64,000 nucleotides of DNA from Utricularia gibba. Taxonomy: Eukaryota > Streptophyta > Magnoliopsida > Lamiales > Lentibulariaceae. Of this stretch, positions 54,543 through 64,000 are shown one piece after another. The number at the start of each line of letters is the position of its first letter. Within the stretch, counting starts at the first letter, position 1. The notes below the pieces were generated by a model. It searched no databases. It saw only the letters and a program-made list of their open reading frames with translations, and was not told where the DNA came from. A program made the position numbers and the translations under genes. Where the stretch lies: NCBI GenBank assembly GCA_002189035.1, contig CM007991.1, forward strand, positions 1,302,001-1,366,000. The letters run 5' to 3'.

Positions 54543-55751
54543 TTAATCCACAACAGCAGCCCTGAGAATCTTCACGTCGTGCAAGGGCCTGCAAGAGATT
54601 AAGCACACAGATATGGTTTGTGCAATCTCACATACTTGCTATGTTTACTCATCACATTTACAGGAATTCTATCGGAGAAATGGGGGACAAGTTTGCATAC
54701 CGATCACTGTTATCGGTTTGGACACTGCCAAGTCTCTTGACAATCTCCATGCCTCTAGATACTCTGCCAAAGATTGTGTGCTTTCCTGCAAGAGAAAACC
54801 TCTTGAATCAGCTATTGGTATATAACAAGGTTGAAAATAATAACGCTTCCATTGTTAACAACAATTACCGTCGAGCGAGGAAGCAGGTGCCAAAGTTATA
54901 AAAAACTGGCTCCCATTTGTGTTTGGCCCTGCATTTGCCATCGATAGGATACCAGCTCCTGTATGCTTCAACTCCCTGGTTATCTCATCATCAAAGTGCT
55001 TGCTGCAGTACATGATTATGGATAAGAAAAATCATCTTATCATAAAACCTAGAACCTTTCAAATGGGCAACCAAGCGGTGCGCAATCAGCACTAGGCCCG
55101 CAAAAAGAAGCAAGACCTATACTATTCGACAAAAGACATAGTTACACGGATACTCGCCGTGCCCCAGACCACAGAAAAAAGGGTACGTATGTAAACACCA
55201 TCCTGAGACAACTAATATGGTATCTATCATGTTTCGCGCAAGGGATAAATGAGTATACGAACAAAAATGGCGGCAAGAAGGAAAACCAAATCTAGAAATA
55301 GCAGCTAACTACAAAAGCAATGGATCCATAAACAAATAACTAACTGAAATCTCCAAAAATTCAGGTTGAATAATCTTTCAAAATCCATCATAAATCAAGC
55401 ACCTCAATGCAGATCAAACCTACCCATAGATGGATGCCCCACCTCTCCCAGTTCCAGTAGGATCACCTCCTTGAACAATGAAATCCTAAAAAGCAGTTAA
55501 AAAAACGCAATGAAATTCCTTCTCATCCAAAAAGTAGCCAACACTTGGAATATAATAAACAGCGTCAAGAATAAAACCTGTATGATTCTATGGAACTTGA
55601 CGTTGTCATAGTAACCCTTGCGAGCTAGGGTTATGAAATTCTCGCAAGTTCTTGGCGCGTGCTTGTAATACATCTCAAAAGTAATGGGCCCCATCGAAGT
55701 TTCGAGGGTGACCTCCGGAGCGCCGCCCTCCACTCTCTCCCTGAGCGCCAT
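54543..55751 (-). CDS. CYP18-2: Cyclophilin-type peptidyl-prolyl isomerase, CYP18-2/PPIL1-like
   Basis: This single-domain cyclophilin is of the spliceosome-associated PPIL1 type and catalyses cis/trans isomerisation of X-Pro bonds. The N-terminal exon reads [20 protein letters not shown], then [19 protein letters not shown] and [16 protein letters not shown] (FHR is the active-site motif). Middle exons read [32 protein letters not shown] and [19 protein letters not shown] (substrate loop). They are followed by [20 protein letters not shown] and, last, [14 protein letters not shown]. The length is about 164 residues, as in the family. The short N terminus with no targeting signal fits a nuclear or cytosolic protein. 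No frame break was found. Confidence 0.93.
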
Positions 55752-56337
55752 CGCCGGCAGTTTCAAAACACCATCGCAGCCGCTTCCGTCAAATATACAT
55801 ATAAATAAAAACAGATAACAAATAAATCCGTCATGGGCCGGCCAATTGGGCTTTTGCCGCCCAAATATGACCGTTGAATCGGATCCTGTATTCCCATGAA
55901 AATGACACAAATACCCATACAATTTTCATATTGACCAATGATGTCATAAATCAATATTTTTACTTCAATTTTTTTATCCAAATGATTCTCACAATTTGTG
56001 TAGAATGTGATTTATGTAAATAAAATCAGTACCAAAAATACGATTTATTTATCAAAATTAATTCTACGATTTTAAATAATAATAAAAATAATATGAGTAA
56101 TAAAAAATTAAATTAAATTTTTTAGCACAAATGCGTTATCCCTCTCTTTCCCATTCGTAAGCCATATTTGACTCTTTGTTCTTAGCAGACTATTTTTTAA
56201 ATTATTATTGGGGTATTTTTTTGAATTAATTTTTATGATTTAATTCAGTCATTCTTTGAAAAGAAAACGTCAAAGAGACCTTTATATGGACTAGTTGGAA
56301 GCATACCCACTGAAAAACAGAGCAAAATTGGAAAAAC
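55752..56337. other. Divergent spacer between cyclophilin and F-box genes
   Basis: AT-rich, 55930-56260 especially. Contains both promoters; TTATATGGA just before the F-box start is a weak TATA-like element. No coding signal. Confidence 0.5.
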
Positions 56338-57336
56338 ATGTCAGTAGTCGCCGGCGACCTCGGAGTTTCCTTGTTGCATGAAGATTTACTGAAGTTCCAA
56401 ATCCTCAGCCGGTTGGATGGTGTTTCTCTCTGTTCCGCCGCCTCCTGCTCCACCGTCCTCCGCGGTGTCTCCAAGGACGATGATATCTGGTTCAAGATTT
56501 GCAGCTCGAATTGGCCCTCCATCTCCTCCCCGCTTCTTTCTCAACACGTTTCAAACTTCCCCTGCGGCGGCCCCCGCGCCTTCTTCTCCAATGCGTTCCC
56601 CATCTCAGCCACAGAATTCGACAGTCCAACAGGTTTACTAATGAGAACGCCGCCGCCGATGCTGATCTCCGCCGTGGATGTGTTTTTAGATGGGAAATTG
56701 ATATTCACGAGAACCCGAGAGATGGAAACCGCCACGGATTGGTTCCGGTGCTCTCCTTTCAGAATTGATCTTCTCGAGCCGAAAGAAGTTATTCCAATGG
56801 GAATCAAGAGTCCTGAGCCAGGGAAAGGAGACGATTTTATTGAGATCATGAAAGGTCTAAGTTTGAGTTGGATTCTGATCGACCCAATCAACCGCAAAGT
56901 CGTCAATCTTTCCTCTCACATGCCTTTGAAGGTAGAGCGCCACTGGCTGACGGAGGAAATACACGTTGGTTACGCGTCGATACTCGCCGGAAAAAATCAA
57001 GCGATGTGTGACATAAATTTCACGTGCGCGGCGTCAGAGGAAGGGGAAATGCAAGTGAAGGAGGTGAGCTTGGAGATGCAGGATACGGATAGAAAATATC
57101 TCAACGGGAAGGACAGCTTGGTCTTTTTACAAGGAGCATTGGAGGGTAAAAAGGGAACTGGTAGAAATAGAGTCGAAGAAGCGCGGCGGAGGATGCGTGA
57201 GTACGACCAGAGACGGCGCCGGAGAGAGCAGCACGCCCTCAGGGTAGAACAGTCATTAGACACCTTCTGCTTGACGACGGCGTCAATACTTTTCGTACTT
57301 ACCATCTACTTCATTTTTAAATTCATTTTGAGATAA
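56338..57336 (+). CDS. F-box protein with C-terminal membrane segment
   Basis: A single exon of 332 residues. The F-box-like start LLHEDLLKFQILSRLDGVSL, with SAASCSTVLRGVSKDDDIWF, suggests an SCF ubiquitin-ligase adaptor. The middle has DVFLDGKLIFTRTREMET and SLSWILIDPINRKVVNLSSH. The C terminus is a charged Arg-rich stretch (RRRMREYDQRRRRREQ) followed by a hydrophobic segment, FCLTTASILFVLTIYFIF, that looks like a tail anchor. I recall similar plant F-box proteins (At2g36090 region). Targets are unknown. The frame is clean throughout. Confidence 0.85.
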   Translation: MSVVAGDLGVSLLHEDLLKFQILSRLDGVSLCSAASCSTVLRGVSKDDDIWFKICSSNWPSISSPLLSQHVSNFPCGGPRAFFSNAFPISATEFDSPTGLLMRTPPPMLISAVDVFLDGKLIFTRTREMETATDWFRCSPFRIDLLEPKEVIPMGIKSPEPGKGDDFIEIMKGLSLSWILIDPINRKVVNLSSHMPLKVERHWLTEEIHVGYASILAGKNQAMCDINFTCAASEEGEMQVKEVSLEMQDTDRKYLNGKDSLVFLQGALEGKKGTGRNRVEEARRRMREYDQRRRRREQHALRVEQSLDTFCLTTASILFVLTIYFIFKFILR

Positions 57337-59431
57337 CAAAAGTGAATGTACCAATTTGCCCAAGCCATTTCCAAAAAGCAAATCAACATTTGGTTGCCTG
57401 GATGGGTAAAATGGACAGAATAAAAAAGCAAGAAAAATCTTACATCGTTGCCATTATTATGAGTCGAAGAGTTTTGATTCGATTCAATATAAATTCATAA
57501 TTTTTTATTCGATTAAGGTAATTATTTTTATTTAATATTTTGATAATTAATTAAACTTGATCATTTAATGGAAAATTTATTGACTAAAATTTTTTAATAA
57601 AGTTAACCTCAATTTATCTCAAACGTTTATCATCCAGGAAGCCAAGATCTGGAACCCTAAAGCCATGATCAGGGAGGTCGATTGGATGTACCCTGTTCTG
57701 GATTCTCAACGGTAGGAATGGGCAGCGCTGCTCGGATTCAGAGATTGGGAGGGATTTGGGAAGCTTCTGGATTGATTTTTGGGAGTGAGTGAAGAGAGGA
57801 ACCATGGGATAATACCAAGAAAGCCTCCGAGGTTCTGATCGCTCCTGTTCGCTCATCCGCCATTGAGGACAACTGCGTTGCCTCGCAGTGTTGGTGCTTT
57901 TCTTCCCCTGTCTCGTCCTCTTCTTCTTCGTGTTCTTGCAACAGCGCTGAAGCCCAGAGAAGGAATGAACACCGAATAGCTTTCCTGATGCCATCCAAAA
58001 CTGAAACCTTTTGAAGGGCATGGAATGGTCAGAAGTCAAAACAAGTGTAGCTGACATCTGCTGTGCACAGAGGGAAAAAATGGTATGAAGATCAAAAAAT
58101 ATCCAACAATAGACTGCACAAACTTCCAAAGGCAATGTTCTTGGTTTTCTAGAATTGAGGACTTGGCAGTTTGATTTTGGAGGGGTGAGTTTTGATTACA
58201 TAGCCAAACACCCTTGATGACAAGAGATACTACACTGGGTGCTAGCTAAGCTACCTACTTATCTACTAGTGGTGTTAAGATTGTGCCCCAGAAAAATGCT
58301 TCCAGAGCTGCAAGAATCGGTGGCCACACAATCAAGACCCTAATTCACTAGCGAAGAAAGATCTGCATGTTTTTTCTTATTTGTCTCCTCAATTACACAC
58401 AACAAAGTAGGGAGCTTGGAGTCTGATTTCACCCCACAAATCGTTCTGATCGCATCCTCAAAGAACCACGAGTCTAAGGAAACGTTGTTCCTACGATATC
58501 TCCTCCCAGAGCCCTGAGTCCCGGGGGCCCTACCCTTTTGCCCACGGTGCCAAGCCATCTGAATACCACATTGAAAAGATAAACTTACACCCACTGAAGC
58601 CAATGACCAACAATGAATCGAAGTCGCATGGGTTTCTCAAACGACATCTTGTCACCCGCGAAGCGACAAGCTTCATTAACTTCAAGAATCTGAAGCCATG
58701 CTTGGCGATAGGAACTTCCAGAAGTTGCATTAAAGAAACTTCTTAAATTCATGAAAACTTACGATGCCCCCAGAAGAATCTACACTAGGCACTGCGTGGC
58801 AGGAATAGCCTGCCTTGCCTTCAAAGGCAAGATCTGGAAATATTGACTCTTGCTAGCATTACTAGAAGTAGGGATGCTTGGGAGCAAAAGTCCTGATAAT
58901 GGTTGAAGTTATCCAGATTGTCTTGCTGGGCATCAACTTGTCTCCATATTGCGTATCAAAATTGACACTAGGGATCAGTCTTAGTTGAATACTAGATGCA
59001 GATTTTATGGCTTCAGTGTTCTTTGGGGTTTACAGCTCTAGTATGAAACAAAATATGCTGTTTTGGCCCTTACCTCATGTCTTCAGAGACGTTTGTATCG
59101 AACTCTGATCGACCAAAAACCAGTTGATTCTACTGTTCAAAACATAAACAAATTCATTATGTGGAAAAATTGAAAATTTAATAGGTTTTAAGAGAGGCAC
59201 ATGTCAAAGATACAATCCTATTCTACAAGTACAATTACAGCATCTTGTATTACTATTCCAATGTGATGATGTCATGCATTGGTCCCCATGTAAGAAGCAA
59301 GCATAGTGTACGGCGTGCCCAAGCGAGACAAAGCTATGGCTGGAACCATCTATATATACACAAAGGCATTATGGTGTACATTTGCCCACTTCCATGTCGG
59401 GCAATCGAGTTTGGAGCACTTGAAGGGGAGA
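57337..59431. other. Unassigned region with weak minus-strand coding character
   Basis: 57614-58135 (minus) is an open frame of 173 residues with Ser/Arg-rich sequence. A second frame over the same DNA (57738-57998) reads EHEEEEDETGEEKHQHCEAT and STOPs separately. 58340-58603 (minus) has another short frame. None shows a known domain and the frames do not chain by clear splice sites. It may be a decayed or frame-broken gene, or only untranslated sequence. 57440-57620 is AT-rich; 58740-59430 shows nothing clear apart from the PP2-A13-like promoter at the right. Confidence 0.35.
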
Positions 59432-60534
59432 ATGGGAATCGGAAAGTTTTCATTCCTGGCTCTGAGGCCAAGAAGACGGGGCCCCACCGTGATGCCGCCG
59501 CCGTCGGAGACCAAGACCAGGCTCGGTGATCTGCCGGAGAGTTGCATGGCGGAGGTGATGATGCACTTGGATCCGCCTCAGGTGTGCCGTCTAGCCATGG
59601 TGAGCAGGGCGTTCAGGAGAGCATCCGACGCAGATTACGTCTGGAAATCGAAGCTTCCGATTAACCATGGAGATGTTATCGATAGGGTGTTTAAGGAAGA
59701 TGAGTTTGTTTGGAAAGGATCGTGCAAAAGGGACATCTATTCTAAGCTTTGTACCCCAAAGTTCTTTGACGATGGAACCAAGGTTAGGGCTCGCTAAACA
59801 CCATCACTTTCAGACTTGGTGTCATAGTTCTTGCAATTTTGATTTTGTGCACAACTTGATCGTGCAGAAAGTTTGGCTAGACAGGAGCACCGGCAAGACA
59901 TGCATGCTGGTATCATCAATCGGATTATCCATTACCGGAGTTGACGATCCGCGATATTGGTCTCGCATTCCTACCAATGAATCAATGTAAGCTTATATGC
60001 ATGTGAAGCCATACCCCCTTACTGAGTCAATATCATAGAAATGAAATTGGGAAAGAAATATTTTTGTGTTCAGAGTTATGACTGGTGTGCAGTTGTGTTT
60101 CCAGTTTCTCAAGTGTGGCATATCTCCGGCAAATATGGTGGTTTGAAGTTGATGGGGAGATTGAGTTCCCCTTTCCCCCTGGATCCTACAGCCTCTTCTT
60201 CAGAATACAATTGGGAAGATCCCACCGGAGAAGCTTCGGCCGACGCAGTTGCAGATCGGAGAATGTTCACGGCTGGGAGCAGAAGCCCGTCATATTCCAG
60301 GTTTCTACCCAAGAAGGTCAAGCAACAACAAGACAGTGCTACTTGAAGGAGGAGCCTGGGAAATGGATTCACTGCCATGCAGGCGACTTCTCCGCCGCAG
60401 ATCCGTCTTCCGGATCAACGAAGATCAAGTTCTCGATGACGCAGACGGATTGCACGCATACAAAAGGCGGGCTGTGTGTAGATTCTGTAGTGATTTGTCC
60501 ACGTGAGAACAGGGAAATGTTGGAGTGCATTTGA
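59432..60534 (+). CDS. PP2-A13: F-box protein PP2-A13-like
   Basis: The three exons 59432-59782, 59868-59986 and 60105-60534 give 299 residues. The N-terminal F-box is LGDLPESCMAEVMMHLDPPQ, then VCRLAMVSRAFRRASDADYV. A phloem-protein-2 lectin-like domain follows: GKTCMLVSSIGLSITGVDDP, RYWSRIPTNES, VAYLRQIWWFEVDGEIEFPF, GSYSLFFRIQLG and HGWEQKPVIFQVST. The C-terminal motif is KFSMTQTDCTHTKGGLCVDS. This arrangement is that of SCF adaptors with a PP2 carbohydrate-binding region. An upstream extension without an ATG exists, so 59432 is the first ATG that fits. The frame is intact. Confidence 0.92.
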
Positions 60535-62332
60535 TTCAACACAAAGTCATTCCCATTTGGATGTCAGCGGAAACAGTAGATCATAGACTTTGGAATGTAT
60601 AGATGTCCATTTTTTCCGCTCAATATGTCAAATCAGTCGTGGAAGTATAGAGAAGAGGGTTGAAAACTGGCAAGGGCTTATGGCAGATATTGTTGGAAGA
60701 GAGAAAATAAAGAAACTATCGAATTAAGATCTTGACGAATCCATGTATGTGGAATCCATTCACTTTCATTATGACTGAATTAATGCTGCGACATTTTGAG
60801 CATTATTTAGACAACTGTTTGTTAGTTTTGAGGACGAGGTTGTCACGAAATTGCTGGAATCGACTTTGTGATTATGTGGTGAATTTGCATGAAATCATTG
60901 TTGTGGCCGCATTTTACATTTTCTGCAGACGAGAGCAGAGATGACAGATCATAAAAAGAGAAGCCAAAAGGGGAACCAAAAAGCTGCTGCAAGCAATTCT
61001 ATTTATTCACCAGCCTTTTGTTGCTGCATTTTTATCCTCACTAAGTGACAAATAGGCTGCAAAAATGATGAAGAGAATGAAGATAAAGATGGGAGGAAAG
61101 GGACAACTTTTTCCACGCTGATCAAGCAAAGATGCAAGAAGGGGACCAGAGTTCCATTTTTTGAAGAGAGAACGACCGTGGCAAATCAGTGAGCTCCACA
61201 GCTTCAGCTCCTGATCGGGCGCTGGAGTCTGGAGAAGACATTGGAACATTGTTTTTCGTTTACTGCTTTATTCACTATCCCCTCCATCAATGCTAACTTG
61301 CAAGCTCGTTTAGGGTAAAAAAGAAGAATCATTAAACCAGACCAAGAATAACTGTGAGACGTTTTCTCGTGAATCCCAAAGACAACTTTAACGTGCTAAG
61401 GAATCTGATGAATTCAATTCAATAATGTGCCTCAGAATGCACCCACTTTACACTTAACTAGAAAAATAATTGGGTTTAAGACAAGGAACAATACCTAATT
61501 ACGCTTGCAGTTCTTCTACTGCTTGCATTATGCAATTCACTTTTCACCGTAGATGGGCTTAAAGTCTTTAACGGCTATTAATTTCCTATAGGAACCTGAC
61601 AGGGGACAATCATAACCATGAAAAAAAAAAAAACCTCCACATGAGAGAAGAGTGAATGGCCGAGGAGTTGGTTGTGCTCAGGTGGAAAACAGGATGCGGA
61701 AATGCTTTAGCTCGCCTGCTCTGTGGACATTCCCACCTTCAATAACGTTGGTCTAAATTCCTTGTTTCTTCTGTTCTTTTGCGCTCTGGACAAGAAACAA
61801 AACCCCAATGCTCTATCGGATTTTACTATGCATTATGAACAAAAAGCATGCTAGATCACTGTTGATGTTTTGCCCAGTTTGATCAAATATGGGTGACTAT
61901 CCGCGAAGTTTCTGAAGCAAGCAGTCGAATTTCATCATGGGGCAGCATCGTTTTCAGCTAGGGTGTGTTATGAGTTATATCCACTTCCATGCTTCAAAAG
62001 CAAGCTCCATTGAATCAATGCACCGTTTTGTTGGTGCAACTATGCCCCTACTGATAATCAATATACTATGTTTATCGAATTTAACAGAATAAAAATATTA
62101 TTTCACCCTATTCCAACAGATCACAGCTTGCTCCACATTTATTGCCACCACCACCCCTCCATGTGAGAGGCTATACATGAAGCTGCGTTTCGCCTTTCCT
62201 TTCCACACACCACCGAATTTAGTCTTCTCTCCAAAATGGTCACTGCACTTCACTTTTCATAGGGCTGTTTATTTTTTAAGAAAAAGGACTCCTTTTTGAA
62301 CTTGGGGCTTGGAAAGGTCGCAATTTGGGAGC
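60535..62332. other. Spacer before the GMC oxidoreductase
   Basis: 61007-61249 (minus) is an 80-residue frame with a hydrophobic run (FPPIFIFILFIIFAAYLSLS) but no known family. A 12-base A run lies near 61621. 61500-62300 looks like promoter sequence. Nothing else is supported. Confidence 0.4.
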
Positions 62333-64000
62333 ATGGGTTTTGCGCCGTGGAGACTCGGGTGCGCTTGGATTTTCGTGTTTCTTGGCTTCTGTTCGTCTTC
62401 TGAGCAAGGTAACTCTTTCTTTCTGGTGTAATGCGGTACTGGTTACCCTTTTATCAGAAAACAATGAGTTTATCTGAACAATTGCAGTCGAGATGTCTGG
62501 GTAAGGGGAGTCATATGATCATTTCAAACAGACATTTTGTCGAACACGTTTTGTCGCATACCATTCATCTTTGCATATTTCGTCTTCCAAAAAAAAAATA
62601 ATTAATTGTACAAAAAAACGTTAGGGTTTGAAATGTCGATCACTGATTGGGTGAATTTTGCTTGTCTGAGAAAGCGTGTGATTACCGGCGGTTACGTGTC
62701 GGTTGACGTTTCCGGCCTGAGAAAGTGGGGTTTGTGTAGGCGTTTAGTTTTAAAATTTGTATTTTTTTATAAAATATTAATATTTATAAGAAGGGAATAT
62801 TTTATTTTATTCATCACCAGCGACCAATTTCAAATTCGTTCGGGAAGCCACGTCAGCTCCACGGGTATCATACTACGACTACATCATAGTGGGCGGCGGA
62901 ACCGCCGGCTGCCCACTCGCCGCGACGCTATCGCAACGCGCCAGCGTCCTTCTACTCGAGCGTGGTGGTTCTCCCTACGGCAATCCGAATATCACGGATC
63001 TCGCCGCCTTCGGACAAGCGCTTTCCGATCTCTCCGCCTCGTCGCCGTCACAGCAATTTGTGTCTGAAGACGGCGTGATCAACGCACGGGCGAGAGTGCT
63101 CGGCGGCGGAAGTAGTATTAACGCCGGGTTCTACTCACGCGCTGATCCGGAATTTATCGACACCGTGGGATGGGATAAAGAAAGCGTCAGGGAGTCTTAC
63201 GAGTGGGTGGAAAAGATGGTGGCGTTTAAACCGGAGGTGAAACAATGGCAATCTGCGGTGAGAGATGGACTGCTGGAGATCGGGATTGGGCCGTACAACG
63301 GCTTTACATACGATCATGTCACCGGAACCAAGATCGGGGGCACGATCTTCGACATTGATGGACACCGCCACACGGCGGCGGATCTATTGAAATACGCCAA
63401 TCCCAAGAGGCTGCGTGTCTTGTTGCAAGCTTCTGTTCATAAAATTCTCTTCATCCAAAAAGGTATGCTTGTCAATACAACAGGGTGACCAATTTGAACT
63501 GAGAAATTGACCAGCGAGCTTCAATCTCATTCCCCACACAGGGAGAACCAGACCCAAGGCTTATGGAGTTGCATTCAGAGATGCCAGGGGAAAGATGCAC
63601 AAGGCTTACTTAAAACCGTATGGTAATTCTAATCTTCCTTATTGAAGTGAAACTCGTTGAATTCAGTAGTTGCAGAGTAAGTTTCAATGTCGTTTTTCTG
63701 CTAAGTTCATTTATAATCTGGATGTGTAACAGATAAAAACGAAGTGATATTGTCTGCCGGAGCTCTTGGGAGCCCACAGCTTCTGATGCTGAGTGGAATA
63801 GGCCCCTGGAGCCATCTTCAAGCACTGAACATAAGCTTGGTATTGAACCAGCCATTGTTGGGGCAGGGCATGTCTGATAACCCCATGAATGCAATCTTCG
63901 TCCCATCTCCGGCATCCGTGGAGTTGTCGCTGATCACGGTAGTCGGAATCACCTCATTCGGAAGCTACATAGAAGCGGCGTCCGGAGAAAATTTCTCCGG
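62333..64000 (+). CDS. GMC oxidoreductase, HOTHEAD/mandelonitrile-lyase-like, truncated by window end
   Basis: This is an FAD-dependent glucose-methanol-choline oxidoreductase. Exon 1 (62333-62408) encodes a signal peptide, MGFAPWRLGCAWIFVFLGFC. Exons 62821-63462, 63542-63622 and 63733 onward follow in phase. The FAD Rossmann motif YDYIIVGGGTAGCPLAATLS is followed by LLLERGGSPYGNPN, VINARARVLGGGSSINAGFY (GMC signature 1) and VRDGLLEIGIGPYNGFTYDH. Then come RHTAADLLKYANPK and EVILSAGALGSPQLLMLSGI (GMC signature 2). It resembles plant HOTHEAD-like proteins, several of which act in cutin or cyanogenic chemistry; the substrate is unknown. The gene continues beyond the window, so the C-terminal catalytic His pair is not seen. 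Confidence 0.9.

Noticed and set aside
61007-61249. Small minus-strand membrane-protein-like frame
   Set aside because: One hydrophobic run alone is weak evidence in AT-rich DNA, and no family was recognised.

Overview
This is nuclear DNA from a flowering plant, almost certainly a eudicot. Genes have short GT-AG introns, the spacers are very AT-rich, and the protein families are plant-specific: GRF, LITTLE ZIPPER, an AGC VIII kinase, a PLS-class PPR protein, a cell-wall invertase, CYP76, PP2-A F-box and a cytosolic aldolase. There are 24 to 25 supportable protein genes in 64 kb, so the region is compact. I see no tRNA, rRNA, CRISPR array, operon or intact transposon. It is ordinary conserved euchromatin, and I found no evidence of a new multigene system. 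Layout: 0-8 kb holds a tandem-repeat spacer, a small plastid protein gene (+), ACR10 (+) and splicing factor SF3A2 (+). 8-18.5 kb holds three minus-strand genes: a PHD-finger/acetyltransferase gene, a plastid UMP kinase and a PPR gene. 18.5-25.5 kb holds a poorly coding spacer, a CYP76A-like P450 (+) and cytosolic aldolase (+). 25.5-42.2 kb holds a TRM-like gene (-), a RAB6-interacting-golgin-like gene (-), a GRF with a miR396 site (+), a KIPK-like kinase (-), monodehydroascorbate reductase (+) and LITTLE ZIPPER (+). 43-55.8 kb holds a disrupted RCE1-like CAAX protease (-), an alpha/beta hydrolase (+), a cell-wall invertase (-), RPS14/uS11 (+), a plastid protein of unknown function (-) and a cyclophilin (-). 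56-64 kb holds an F-box gene with a C-terminal membrane segment (+), a PP2-A13-like F-box gene (+) and the first part of a GMC oxidoreductase (+). The genes do not form a pathway. From memory, however, their order matches Arabidopsis chromosome 2 (about At2g36840 down to At2g36090) and its duplicate on chromosome 3 (about At3g52930 to At3g52580), so the unit here is an ancestral syntenic block. The most notable pattern is that seven otherwise well-conserved genes lose frame. In most of them the break lies at a short G or C run one base shorter than the family reading requires. That looks more like systematic homopolymer under-calling in the assembly than seven independent pseudogenes, and it affects how every gene model here should be read. 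Coordinates and splice sites were assigned by eye from frame continuity and GT/AG consensus. Gene names come from recall of family sequences, with no database search.
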